Shown piece by piece: positions 34,141 to 43,033 of a DNA stretch of 64,000 nucleotides. A model generated the notes under the pieces. That model saw only the letters and a program-made list of their open reading frames with translations, ran no database searches and was not told the DNA's origin. This DNA comes from Actinomycetota bacterium (GTDB lineage: Bacteria; Actinomycetota; Acidimicrobiia; Acidimicrobiales; JAMCPD01): positions 62,001 to 126,000 of the forward strand of contig JAMCPD010000012.1 of NCBI GenBank assembly GCA_023379935.1. Reading direction: 5' to 3'. The number at the start of each line of letters is the position of its first letter. The first letter of the stretch is position 1. The translations under genes and the position numbers were made by a program.

Positions 34141-36270
34141 TTATATCACCTCCAGTATGATATTACGATAAGCATCTATCGAAGCCGTCCAGTTCGAGGG
34201 AACCAAAATGGTAGTCCCTTCAGCTTCCAGCACTGCCGGGGACTGTATTTTGTAACCTGATGCCGATGGGTCCAACGAGTCAATATTGTAAACGCCTGTT
34301 TCAACCCAACCCGCATCAGCAAAAAAACACATTCGTGAACCTGACAACTCTAACGCTTGTCCGCCACCCGCCGACGAGCCATTTAGAGACGACGCAATAA
34401 TTGCCTCACGGGGTGTGGGGAGTATCCCAACGGCATGTACCGCAAGCAGTTCTCTGCCTCCTTCGCGGTATCCGGAATCAGGACCAAACCTCTTTGTATA
34501 TAACTTGTCGAAACGGTTGATAATGGTGTCAATCAAAGAAGAGCCGGTTTTATTTTTCGAGATAGGTATTTCAAGTTCATTGGTCTGAAAGCGATACCGC
34601 ACACTAACACTAAACGACCACCCGAGGCGCTTAGGATCTATATCTTCTTGTGCCAATTGAGTACGGACAACCTCCATTAATTCGTCAAAAGCTTCGACAA
34701 GCAGCTCCGCATTACCCGCCACCAAAGCAAAAGTCCTGGATAGGGAGAAGAATCTCTTTTGATCACAACGTGCTATGCCTATAGCAGAAAATACCGTAGC
34801 GGCACCGCCAAGCGGCACTATCGTTTTTGACAAGCCAATTTGTTCTGCTATACCGCAGGCATGTAACCCCGTCGCTCCCCCAAAGCAAAACACCGAAAAG
34901 TCCCTGGGATCATGTCCCCTGCTAAGAGCATGAAACCTGAGTAAGTCTGCCATATGTGCGTCAACCACCTGTACTATCCCCAGAGCTGCATCTTCCACCT
35001 CCATGCCCAACAGACGTGCTATGTTGTCTTCAACCGCTCTTCTGGCGGCCTCTACATCTATAGACATTTTTCCTCCCAACAAAGCTTTGGGATTTAGATA
35101 GCCAAGTACGGCATTGGCATCCGTTACCGTGGGGTAGATACCTCCTTTAGAATAACAAACAGGTCCTGGTTCAGCCCCGGCAGAATCGGGACCGACTGTG
35201 AGGTTACCTCTTTCAACCCTGGCTATGCTTCCCCCTCCGGCTCCAATACTTTCTATATCCACCATCCGTGTTGCGATTGCATGGCGGTTGTGGATAGAGC
35301 TTTGTACATAAGGTGCCTCTTTGTCTATCAAACACACATCAAAGGAAGTACCCCCCATATCAGCAGTCATAACTTTGTCCAACTTGAGAACCTTCATCAA
35401 CTCTAAAGCTCCAACCATACCTCCGGCCGGGCCCGATTGTAACAACTTGACCGGTTCAGCTATAGCTCTTTTGTGGGAAACAAGTCCCCCATTAGCTTGC
35501 ATAATATGAGCCGGTGTGTAATCACCCTTGTGTGCTGTTTTAGCAAGTTCACTTAGCATCCTTTCTATGTATCCCTTAACCTCAGGACCCAAGAAGGCAT
35601 TTAAGGCTGTAGTACTCCAACGCTCGTACTCCCCTAAAAGTGGTGCCAGTTCACTTGAAAGGGTAACGGGAATGTGCGGGAACTCTTCCAAAATTATATC
35701 TCGTGCTTGAAGTTCATGGACCGGATTGATAAATGACCATAGAAAGCCTATCCCCACTACGTCCACCCCATTGGCTTTGATGAGTTGTTGTGCGGCATCT
35801 GTTAGCTCTTGTTCGTTCAAGGGGCACAATACCTTTCCGCTGTGATCAATCCTCTCAGAAATTCCAATGCAACAGGAAGGATCTACGAGGGTAAAAGGGC
35901 GGGGATTGGTAACTTTGTGCTGCCAATCGGCTATAGGAAGTCCTTGACAATAAGCGGCACCTCTCATGTGCCATAATGTTTCTTCAAACCCTTTTGTAGA
36001 AATAAAACCTACTCGCGCACCTTTCTGATTGATAAGCGCATTGGTTGCAACTGTCGTCCCGTGAGATAAGTGCCTGGAATTTTTCAAGAGGTCCTCTATG
36101 GTAACCTTAAGCTTGTCGGCTGCGGATACTAGGGAGAGAAGTAAGCCCTTCTCAAAGAAGGGAGGAGTAGACGGAGTCTTTGCCACAATCATGTCTCCGT
36201 CAGAACCGAACACTGCACAATCGGTAAAAGTACCTCCTATATCCGTTCCTAATAAATATGGTGCTTTCAT
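34141..36270 (-). CDS. HyuA-like ATP-dependent hydantoinase/ketone carboxylase subunit
   Basis: The protein has 709 residues, like acetone carboxylase AcxA (about 717) and HyuA (about 680-700). It has the actin-like ATPase signatures YLLGTDIGGTFTDCAVFGSD, LSHGTTVATNALINQKGARV, VMTADMGGTSFDVCLID and SIGAGGGSIARV, plus LLRFHALSRGHDPRDFSVFC and FGGATGLHACGIAEQIGLSK. These subunits phosphorylate substrate or bicarbonate in the family. The gene lies between the MerR gene (31 bases away) and hyuB (2 bases away) and is the first structural gene of the operon. Confidence 0.92.
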   Translation of the reverse strand: MKAPYLLGTDIGGTFTDCAVFGSDGDMIVAKTPSTPPFFEKGLLLSLVSAADKLKVTIEDLLKNSRHLSHGTTVATNALINQKGARVGFISTKGFEETLWHMRGAAYCQGLPIADWQHKVTNPRPFTLVDPSCCIGISERIDHSGKVLCPLNEQELTDAAQQLIKANGVDVVGIGFLWSFINPVHELQARDIILEEFPHIPVTLSSELAPLLGEYERWSTTALNAFLGPEVKGYIERMLSELAKTAHKGDYTPAHIMQANGGLVSHKRAIAEPVKLLQSGPAGGMVGALELMKVLKLDKVMTADMGGTSFDVCLIDKEAPYVQSSIHNRHAIATRMVDIESIGAGGGSIARVERGNLTVGPDSAGAEPGPVCYSKGGIYPTVTDANAVLGYLNPKALLGGKMSIDVEAARRAVEDNIARLLGMEVEDAALGIVQVVDAHMADLLRFHALSRGHDPRDFSVFCFGGATGLHACGIAEQIGLSKTIVPLGGAATVFSAIGIARCDQKRFFSLSRTFALVAGNAELLVEAFDELMEVVRTQLAQEDIDPKRLGWSFSVSVRYRFQTNELEIPISKNKTGSSLIDTIINRFDKLYTKRFGPDSGYREGGRELLAVHAVGILPTPREAIIASSLNGSSAGGGQALELSGSRMCFFADAGWVETGVYNIDSLDPSASGYKIQSPAVLEAEGTTILVPSNWTASIDAYRNIILEVI

Positions 36271-36301
36271 GTCTATACTACTTTCACTGACCGGTCTTGT
36301 T

Positions 36302-37144
36302 TCATTGATAATCTTGAAGGCTCATCCTTCTTCTTGGGGGTTTAGCTGTAATATCATCACGCCTGGTTTTGGAGTTGATTGTATCCAACATCTCCAAAAT
36401 AGCTCTGCGTCGCAAAAGTGAGACTACCTCTTCACCGCCTTTGATGGCTATCTGGAGAAGTGATCCAACCTGTTCTTTGGGTACTTTACCCAAGACTTTT
36501 GAGTCAAAATACCTGATTTCTTCATCAACCAACCAGTCCATTGCATCGCGATAGAACATTAAATCAGTTATTTTGAATCCCAACTCCTCGGACATTCCCC
36601 CACGCCTCATCTTTGCGATTGCAACCACTAGGTCTGCGCTGATTCTGTCGTAGCAATCATGTAAATCGGTCTTGATCAAACCAACCTTGCCCAGTTCATC
36701 CAGCTCTTCCGCCCTGATACCGCTCTTTTCCATCAGCTCTTTAGCGCTTATTGGACTATGCTGACCGGACAACAACGACTGAACCAGCTTGTCCATACTT
36801 TGGGTGGATAACACCAACTCTTTGAGTGAATTCAGGCCTTGCGTGTCGAACAACTCTTTTATATTGGACAAAGAAAGCTTTCTGGCTTGCAGCTCCCTTA
36901 TAAGCTGAATCCTTTCAATGCACTCCGGGCTATACCAAGCCATATTTCTGGCTGTCTTCAACGGTAAGGGTAAAAGCTGTAACATCACATAGTGATGGAT
37001 ACTCGCCTTGGTTTCATTGGTCTTGGCGGAAAGCTCTTTTATTGATATCATACCCAAAGAGCGGGGATGTTGGGTTGATTGACTGTTCTCTTGAGCCCTG
37101 TTCTCTTGAGCCCTGTTCCGTTGGGTCATGTTCCGTGGAGCCAT
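36302..37144 (-). CDS. MerR-family transcriptional regulator
   Basis: About 280 residues. After a hydrophilic, Gln/Asn-rich tail of about 31 residues comes a MerR helix-turn-helix (MISIKELSAKTNETKASIHH, then MAWYSPECIERIQLIRELQA), then a long effector region of about 180 residues with no metal-binding cysteines. The start is ATG 37144 with AGGTGA about nine bases upstream; the GTG at 37156 overlaps that site. The N-terminal tail contains a 15-bp duplication (37086-37115, RAQEN twice). It precedes hyuA by 31 bases on the same strand and is the likely operon regulator. The divergent histidine-kinase gene shares its promoter region. Confidence 0.88.
   Translation of the reverse strand: MAPRNMTQRNRAQENRAQENSQSTQHPRSLGMISIKELSAKTNETKASIHHYVMLQLLPLPLKTARNMAWYSPECIERIQLIRELQARKLSLSNIKELFDTQGLNSLKELVLSTQSMDKLVQSLLSGQHSPISAKELMEKSGIRAEELDELGKVGLIKTDLHDCYDRISADLVVAIAKMRRGGMSEELGFKITDLMFYRDAMDWLVDEEIRYFDSKVLGKVPKEQVGSLLQIAIKGGEEVVSLLRRRAILEMLDTINSKTRRDDITAKPPRRRMSLQDYQ
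37086..37115. repeat. 15-bp tandem duplication in the MerR N-terminal tail
   Basis: TTCTCTTGAGCCCTG is repeated at 37086-37100 and 37101-37115, in frame on the minus strand. Confidence 0.9.
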
Positions 37145-37261
37145 ATTATGTATCACCTTTCACATTGTATATATGAAAGGCTGCTAATGCAAATCTGTAA
37201 AAGCTTTTTAAAAAATTAAATTAAGCTGTCTGTTCAAGATGTCCAAGTTGTCAGTTGGTAT

Positions 37262-37267
37262 TAAAAT
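37262..37267 (+). promoter_or_regulatory. Candidate -10 box for a leaderless histidine-kinase transcript
   Basis: TAAAAT ends six bases before the ATG at 37274, placing the start of transcription on or next to the start codon. There is no Shine-Dalgarno for this ATG. Confidence 0.35.
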
Positions 37268-37273
37268 AGTAGT

Positions 37274-38464
37274 ATGCGAAGAGGCGACATGAAAAGTCCA
37301 CACTCCAATCCGCAACTTGATCCGCAACACTCACGAGAGTTGCTAGATGCTGTGATACTTATAAGCTCCGATCTTGATCTGGAGGTGGTATTGCACCATC
37401 TGACAGAAACTGCCGTCTCGTTAACGAAAGCTCGCTATGGTGCTTTGGGGGTCTTAGACAAAGACAAAAAGACCCTTTCCAACTTCATCACTGTTGGCAT
37501 AGATGCCAAAACGTATCAAGCGATAGGAGCATTACCCGCCGGCAAGGGGGTACTTGGCAAGTTGATCACAGAACCTAAACCCTTGCGCATAGCTAATTTG
37601 AGCTCTCATCCCGACCACTATGGGTTCCCAAAAGAACATCCTAACATGACCTCATTTCTTGGTGTCCCCATACGTATACGCGATGAAGTATTCGGCAATC
37701 TTTATCTGGCCGATAAACTAGATGCTGATGGTTTTTCAGATGATGATGAAGAGGTTGTGGTCACTCTTTCCAAAGCGGCAGCCATCTCCATAGACAATGC
37801 CAGGTTATATGCAAGAGTAAAAGAGTTGGCCATGGCGGAAGACAGGGAACGCATCGCAAGAGACCTCCATGACACCGTAATACAAAAGATTTTTGCTATA
37901 GGTCTTTCCCTCCAATCACTAATAAATCAGTTAGAACCTCCCGACTTGGCTATGCGCATACAGGATATAGTTGATGAGCTTGATGAGACTATAGCTCAGA
38001 TACGAACTACCATATTTGCGCTTTCTGATAACAAGACTCCCGGAAGCATACGAAACGAAATAGTGCGCCTGGTCCAGGATGCATCTGTGAATCTAGGCTT
38101 TATGCCTGAAATTTCCATAGACGGGCCGATTGATTCCTATATAGACCAAGAGGTTGGAGACAACCTTTTAGCCACTTTGTCCGAAGCACTTTCTAACATA
38201 GTAAAGCATGCTCACGCCAGTAAAGCCAGTGTTACGGTCACTATCGGCAAAGACATAATGCTAAAGGTTCAAGATAACGGTTGCGGCTTGGCCAAAAATG
38301 CAACCACCAGAGGTAACGGACTAGCTAACATGTACAACAGAGCTGTGAAGCTAAGCGGTGAGTTCACAACCGGGCCATTGGATTTCAACTATCACAGTTT
38401 GAACTATGGGGACTTGGACCACAGCGGAACCGAGTTGACATGGAAAGTTCCTGCTAAACGGTGA
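37274..38464 (+). CDS. GAF-domain histidine kinase (DevS/NarX-like output)
   Basis: Soluble sensor kinase of 396 residues. One GAF domain (about 25-180) contains FLGVPIRIRDEVFGNLYLAD as in DevS/DosT GAF domains; those proteins have two GAF domains, the first binding haem. HisKA_3 begins RERIARDLHDTVIQKIFAIG with phospho-His199, and the ATPase domain has LSEALSNIVKHAHASKASVT, VQDNGCGL and a GNGLANMYNRA segment. No response regulator is adjacent, so the partner lies elsewhere. The genes downstream encode an Fe-S electron-transfer module, which hints at redox or oxygen sensing. An internal ATG at 37289 is a possible start, but the leaderless promoter favours 37274. Confidence 0.88.
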   Translation: MRRGDMKSPHSNPQLDPQHSRELLDAVILISSDLDLEVVLHHLTETAVSLTKARYGALGVLDKDKKTLSNFITVGIDAKTYQAIGALPAGKGVLGKLITEPKPLRIANLSSHPDHYGFPKEHPNMTSFLGVPIRIRDEVFGNLYLADKLDADGFSDDDEEVVVTLSKAAAISIDNARLYARVKELAMAEDRERIARDLHDTVIQKIFAIGLSLQSLINQLEPPDLAMRIQDIVDELDETIAQIRTTIFALSDNKTPGSIRNEIVRLVQDASVNLGFMPEISIDGPIDSYIDQEVGDNLLATLSEALSNIVKHAHASKASVTVTIGKDIMLKVQDNGCGLAKNATTRGNGLANMYNRAVKLSGEFTTGPLDFNYHSLNYGDLDHSGTELTWKVPAKR

Positions 38465-38541
38465 TCATCACAAAAAAGGGACTTTAGACCATATCGATTA
38501 GTGACTTTAGCCCCTACGCAAAACTACCTGTTTGGCGCGAT

Positions 38542-38567
38542 AATCACATACGTAACTATACGTGATT
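38542..38567. promoter_or_regulatory. Imperfect 26-bp dyad upstream of the polyferredoxin gene
   Basis: AATCAC at 38542-38547 and GTGATT at 38562-38567 form the outer arms of an imperfect dyad (about 8 of 13 positions symmetric), 50 bases before the GTG at 38617. It could bind a dimeric regulator such as a DevR or CRP/FNR-type protein. Binding is inference from symmetry and position. Confidence 0.3.
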
Positions 38568-38616
38568 GCACGTGGATAATTATCGACAAAAGAAGTTAGG
38601 AGAAAAGGAGATCTAA

Positions 38617-40308
38617 GTGCCATTAGCCACCTCTCAAGATGAACAAAGTCAAACCAACCGGGATGAAGCCAACCGGGATGAAACACCATCCAGCGCTGGC
38701 AGCGTTAAGGATGTCGCGGGAGAGGTAGCTTTTCGCCCTGTGCATCTGCATTCTCCCATAAAAGACGGTGCTGAACATCACTTTGAACCGACAGATGTAA
38801 AGTTGGATGTTGCCAAGTTCAAGATTATAAACCGCATCTTGAAAACCAGGCCATTCCAGTTCATGATGATCCTTCCCAATCAGATTATATTCTGGATAGT
38901 TATTATTGGCGGTATTTTTGCTGCCACCCAGGACGGAACACGGAACTTCGGCACAGTAATTACTTGGTACGTATGGTTCTGTCTTGTATTTGTTATGATG
39001 GTCGGAGTAGGACGTGCATGGTGTAACATGTGCCCGTTTGGTGGTTTTGCCGAGTGGCTGCAACGCCATACCTTCTGGAAACGCACACAAAAAGCTTTGG
39101 GGCTTGGCTGGAAAATGCCGCCTCGTTGGGCAAAATACGGACTTTTATTTTCCTTGGTTACCTTTGTAGGACTCACTTGGATAGAAGAGTTCTTCAACAT
39201 AGCAGGACCCGGGCCTGCCCATGATACAGGTTTCATGGTATTGGGTATAATAAGCTCAGCGGTCCTCGTATTCTTACTGTTTGAACGACGTACTTTCTGC
39301 CGCTACATATGCCCTCTGTCCGGCTTAATCGGATCGGTAGGGGCAATAGGTTCGGTGGCAGGGTTTAGAACCAGAAATCGTCAAACATGTATTGACTGCC
39401 CGACCAAGGACTGCATGAGAGGTAGTGAACACGGGTTCGGATGCCCATGGTATACATGGCCGGGTAGTGCAGACTCAAACATGATGTGCGGATTGTGTTC
39501 CGAATGCTACAAAGCCTGTCCTTATGACAACGTAGGGCTTTTTGTTCAAAAGCCTTTAACCTCAGTGGTAGCTCCTCGCAAGCGCAGGGTGGACATTGCA
39601 TGGGTTGTTGTATTTTTACTGGGTCTGGTTGTATACCAGCAGGTAAACGCCTTGGGATGGTATACCACGCTGGATAACTGGTTAAACGCCAAAACAGGTA
39701 TTCCGCACTACCCCAATCCAATCGACTACCTGGGGATAATAGCCATAATCGGATTCGGCGTAGCGGCAGTCGTGTGGCTGTTTTCAAAGGCTCTGCCTCT
39801 TCGTACCTACCCTGGTTCTAGCGACAACAATCTGCCCAAGAAGCAGTTAGCTTCAAGTCAACTCTCCCCGGGCCCGGGTGCTGTCCAAAATACTATGGCC
39901 ATGCAGGCTGGCGTAGTTAAAAAGTCAATAAACTTCAATTCCCTGTTTGTTCCCTTGATGTATGGGATTATCCCAGTCATGGGTGCTGACTATCTGGCAA
40001 GGCAGCTACCTAAGTTGTGGAAACATTCCCCCAGACTTCTTCCCTCGATCACCAAGCCTTTCGGGTTTAATTCCCCGGGATATAACGTCCATATAATCGG
40101 TTCTTTTACGGGTATCATCGCAACTCAGGTTGGTGTTGTGGCACTTGGCACTTTGGCCTCACTGTATGCGATCTGGAGAATTAATAAACGCGACGTTGCA
40201 GTTCATACAACACGTCCGGTTTTGTTGAAACTGCTGTCTTTTTCAATGGTGCTGATAATCGGTGCCGCCATTGCGTGGATTTACGTCCTGATGAACGCCG
40301 CTTCATAG
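38617..40308 (+). CDS. Membrane polyferredoxin (NapH/RdxA-like 4Fe-4S protein)
   Basis: Integral membrane electron-transfer protein of 563 residues. A hydrophilic N-terminus (1-85) with a 15-bp duplication (NRDEA, 38656-38685) is followed by membrane segments near 88-105, 115-137 and 170-190. Between and after these lie the NapH-type motifs WCNMCPFGGF and CRYICPLSG, then a cytoplasmic-type cluster domain with CIDCPTKDCMRG, a further CPW and CGLCSECYKACPYDNVGL. At least four more membrane segments fill the C-terminal half. The start is GTG with AAAAGGAG upstream. It likely carries electrons between the quinone pool and the flavoprotein encoded next. Confidence 0.87.
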   Translation: MPLATSQDEQSQTNRDEANRDETPSSAGSVKDVAGEVAFRPVHLHSPIKDGAEHHFEPTDVKLDVAKFKIINRILKTRPFQFMMILPNQIIFWIVIIGGIFAATQDGTRNFGTVITWYVWFCLVFVMMVGVGRAWCNMCPFGGFAEWLQRHTFWKRTQKALGLGWKMPPRWAKYGLLFSLVTFVGLTWIEEFFNIAGPGPAHDTGFMVLGIISSAVLVFLLFERRTFCRYICPLSGLIGSVGAIGSVAGFRTRNRQTCIDCPTKDCMRGSEHGFGCPWYTWPGSADSNMMCGLCSECYKACPYDNVGLFVQKPLTSVVAPRKRRVDIAWVVVFLLGLVVYQQVNALGWYTTLDNWLNAKTGIPHYPNPIDYLGIIAIIGFGVAAVVWLFSKALPLRTYPGSSDNNLPKKQLASSQLSPGPGAVQNTMAMQAGVVKKSINFNSLFVPLMYGIIPVMGADYLARQLPKLWKHSPRLLPSITKPFGFNSPGYNVHIIGSFTGIIATQVGVVALGTLASLYAIWRINKRDVAVHTTRPVLLKLLSFSMVLIIGAAIAWIYVLMNAAS

Positions 40309-40336
40309 GCAAGCAGAAAAGAAAGGAACTACAGAA

Positions 40337-42064
40337 ATGACCATTACCGCCGAATCGCCAAGTATGACAACAGGCATAACTTCACCAAGAATAACCGTTA
40401 TTGCTGAACGGTGTGCCGGATGCCAGGAGTGTGTAATCCGTTGCCCGGTTAATGCTTTGTCAATGGACACCGACAGTTGGATAGCTGTCGGGAATAACGA
40501 CCTTTGCGTCGGGTGCAGACAGTGCGAACGCACCTGTCCCTTCAGCTCCATTTGGATAGAAGGACCGCTAATGACAGAACCGCGAATAACTATAACGCCG
40601 GTTCATCCGGCAAAACTTAGCGGTGATAACAGCGAAATAAAGCGCGGAATTGACAGTTGGGAAAAAGCAGTAACCGAGGCTGCACGATGTTTGAACTGCC
40701 CGGATCCCACCTGCGTAAAGGGATGTCCGGCTCATAACGATATACCTGCTTTCATCAAAGCCATAAGAGAAAAGAACTTGAACAAGGCTCATGAGATACT
40801 TTCTAAAACAAGCATGATGCCGGACATATGCTCAAGAGTATGTGACTGGGCAACTCAGTGTGAAGGTGCATGTACATGGACATTAGCAGGCGGCCAAGGC
40901 GTATCCATAGGCGCATTGGAGCGTTTTATTACCGACAATCAACCTGTACCGCCACCGGTATCGTCTCGCCGGTCAAACGATGGCCCAAACGATGGCAGGG
41001 CTGGCGGGGGCCGTCATGAAAGCAACATTGAAGCATCTGTAGCTGTAGTAGGTTCTGGGCCGGGAGGGTTGGCGGCGGCTTGGGAACTTATCGCAAACGG
41101 AGTACAGGTAACCATGTTTGAAAAGGATGCAGAACCCTTAGGAATCCTTCGCTGGGGCATACCTTCTTTCACCCTCCCCGATAACGTGGCAAAAAGGCCG
41201 ATTGAGGCCTTGCTGTCCGCCGGCATGAAGCTAAACACCAGTGTGGAAATACATCCCGAAGACACTAAAGTACTGCTAAAAGACTATGATGCCATAGTCT
41301 TTGCCTATGGAGCACAACTTCCTATTCGCCTACCGGTAGAGGGGAGCACCCTTTTGGGAGTTGAGGATGCAACTTCATTCTTAGAAAGGACCAAGTCCGC
41401 TCTGTCCAACGGTACAACTCCAGATGACATTGACGAATCAACCAGGGTGCTTGTTATAGGAGCCGGCAACACCGCTATGGATGCGGCACGGTATGCCAGA
41501 AGATTCGGAGCAAGCGCAACAGCTGTTGAGTGGATGGACCGGCGTTTTGCAAAAGTGCGTTCCGATGAACTGCAAGAAGCCTTGGACGAAGGTGTAAACG
41601 TTCTATTTTCAACCACAGTAAAGAGTTTGGAAGGGGATTCATCGGGAAAAGTTACAAAGGCATGGTTAGTCAATACCATTCAGAAAAATGCCGCCTCAAT
41701 GCCGAAGGTTCAAAAAACTCCACCAAGCTCCATAGAGGTGGATAAGGTAATCATGGCGTTGGGATATCGGGTAGACGGATCCTTCGCTGAAAAGGTTGCA
41801 CCAGGAACCCCGGTAAGGCTTCGACCGGAGGTGGCAACCTCAATCCCGCCCAGGCGCTGGCTGGCAACAGGAATATTCTCTGCGCCAACTTCACCCGTGG
41901 GGAGAATGTCGTTGGCGAGGGATGTTTACCTGCAAACCTCCGCCGCTCCTATACACGACAGGGTATGGGTGGTAGGGGATGCTTTGACGGGTCCCGCTAC
42001 GGTGGTCGCTGCTATGGCACAAGGGAAACAAGCCGCTAAGACCATCTTGTCCAAACTCGGCTAA
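40337..42064 (+). CDS. NfnL/GltD-like NAD(P)H-dependent oxidoreductase with N-terminal ferredoxin domain
   Basis: The protein has 575 residues. Residues about 15-75 hold two 4Fe-4S motifs, CAGCQECVIRCP and CVGCRQCERTCP. A Fer4_20 domain has CLNCPDPTCVKGCPAHNDIP and CSRVCDWATQCEGACTW. A GltD-like half shows the FAD motif VVGSGPGGLAAAWELIANG and the NAD(P) motif VLVIGAGNTAMDAARYARRF, and a C-terminal second FAD segment ends VWVVGDALTGPATVVAAMAQ. This is the architecture of NfnL, glutamate synthase small subunit and related flavoproteins, with an added dicluster ferredoxin. No gltB is nearby. Coupling NAD(P)H to the neighbouring membrane polyferredoxin is the most likely role. Confidence 0.87.
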   Translation: MTITAESPSMTTGITSPRITVIAERCAGCQECVIRCPVNALSMDTDSWIAVGNNDLCVGCRQCERTCPFSSIWIEGPLMTEPRITITPVHPAKLSGDNSEIKRGIDSWEKAVTEAARCLNCPDPTCVKGCPAHNDIPAFIKAIREKNLNKAHEILSKTSMMPDICSRVCDWATQCEGACTWTLAGGQGVSIGALERFITDNQPVPPPVSSRRSNDGPNDGRAGGGRHESNIEASVAVVGSGPGGLAAAWELIANGVQVTMFEKDAEPLGILRWGIPSFTLPDNVAKRPIEALLSAGMKLNTSVEIHPEDTKVLLKDYDAIVFAYGAQLPIRLPVEGSTLLGVEDATSFLERTKSALSNGTTPDDIDESTRVLVIGAGNTAMDAARYARRFGASATAVEWMDRRFAKVRSDELQEALDEGVNVLFSTTVKSLEGDSSGKVTKAWLVNTIQKNAASMPKVQKTPPSSIEVDKVIMALGYRVDGSFAEKVAPGTPVRLRPEVATSIPPRRWLATGIFSAPTSPVGRMSLARDVYLQTSAAPIHDRVWVVGDALTGPATVVAAMAQGKQAAKTILSKLG

Positions 42065-42093
42065 AACAAAGTCTGAGAAAACAACTATACCCG

Positions 42094-42736
42094 GAACCTC
42101 CCATCTTCGGCGATTAGGTACCCAAATTTGCAATCGATCTGAGCCTATCGTACAACTGCGGTTTTAATAACTTAAAATTAAGCTGTATAAAGAGGGGAAT
42201 TGGGTACGATTTTTTCCGGAGCTTATAATTGTGGCACGGGTTTTATTGATTATTTCAAGTGGAGTTGACCCCTTTTGATTAACAGATAGTTTGTCACAAT
42301 AAGGGGAGTCCGATAGAAAGCGATAAGGAATCAAGGATGTTTTTAAAGAATGAGTTCAGCTTCATGGTAAAAGGCCCCAGCGTAAATGGACCACCTCTGT
42401 CCAAGTGGTCAAAATCAAAGCTTAACTGATTGTCCTTTCCAACTTGGCTCTGTGGGCTTCGGCAATCTTTTTTAAAATGTTTAACTCATTGTCATTCTAT
42501 AAGTTCATATATATATACTTGACCAACTTCTGCGACCAACGCCCATCAAGCTTTATTTTTTTAACTATTCTGACCCGCTAGGAACCATAATAAGGGGAAC
42601 GTATACGCACATAAAAACAAAATGATAGATACCCAAAATGGAGACCTAATTTGACATAGCTGATGCCATTTAACCTAGTACTTTGTAAATTATCACTTCG
42701 CAAAAATTTCAGGTTTAGCTAAAATCGCCGAAGATG
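42094..42736. mobile_element. MITE-like element, left copy
   Basis: A 643-bp element with perfect 14-bp terminal inverted repeats, CATCTTCGGCGATT at 42102-42115 and its complement at 42723-42736, extendable to 16 bp in this copy. GAACCTCC before the left tip is shared with the right copy. It holds no ORF above 60 codons. On the minus strand 42493-42422 reads DNELNILKKIAEAHRAKLER then a stop, followed in another frame by LSFDFDHLDRGGPFTLG, which looks like a decayed transposase N-terminal region, possibly IS1634-like. It would need a transposase in trans. There is also a GACCAC/GTGGTC hairpin at 42389-42410. Confidence 0.85.
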
Positions 42737-42777
42737 GGGTAAATTTGCACTCCGAGCATCCCTCAAGAATGCATGTG

Positions 42778-42786
42778 TGCTAAACT
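42778..42786 (+). promoter_or_regulatory. Extended -10 promoter of vapBC
   Basis: TGCTAAACT fits the extended -10 pattern TGnTAnnnT. Its last base is six bases before the ATG at 42793, so a leaderless vapB transcript starting there is predicted. It lies 42 bases beyond the left element tip, in the GC-rich cargo. Confidence 0.45.
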
Positions 42787-43032
42787 ATGGCCATGCGAGT
42801 ACACATTACACTTGAAGATAAACTAGTCCGCGAACTCGACCGACGCGTCGGAAATCGTCGCCGCAGTTCATTTATCGCCAGCGCTGTAGCACATGCTCTG
42901 GACGACGAGCACCGTTGGGAGCTGATTGAGTCAACGCTCGGGACGATCCAGAACGGTGGCCACGCCTGGGATGACGATCCTGAGGGCTGGGTGCATGCAC
43001 AGCGTCACGGCGACGCGCGGCGGGTTGGGTGA
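42787..43032 (+). CDS. vapB: VapB-type ribbon-helix-helix antitoxin
   Basis: Antitoxin of 81 residues, or 79 if translation begins at the ATG at 42793, which the extended -10 box favours. The N-terminal half is a ribbon-helix-helix DNA-binding domain: RVHITLEDKLVRELDRRVG then RRRSSFIASAVAHALDDE. The acidic, Trp-containing tail HAWDDDPEGWVHAQRHGD is typical of the toxin-binding part of VapB proteins. It would neutralise VapC and repress its own promoter. GC content is clearly above that of the flanking chromosome, consistent with acquired cargo. Confidence 0.88.
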   Translation: MAMRVHITLEDKLVRELDRRVGNRRRSSFIASAVAHALDDEHRWELIESTLGTIQNGGHAWDDDPEGWVHAQRHGDARRVG

Positions 43033-43033
43033 C

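Noticed and set aside
42461-42540. CRISPR or tRNA-like structure in the AT-rich part of the left element
   Set aside because: No regularly spaced repeats, no cloverleaf and no T-loop consensus. The sequence is an internal part of the MITE-like element.
42926-43033. Longer VapC start inside vapB
   Set aside because: The frame is open upstream, but those residues have no PIN-domain character and overlap the antitoxin. GTG 43034 gives the standard VapC N-terminus.
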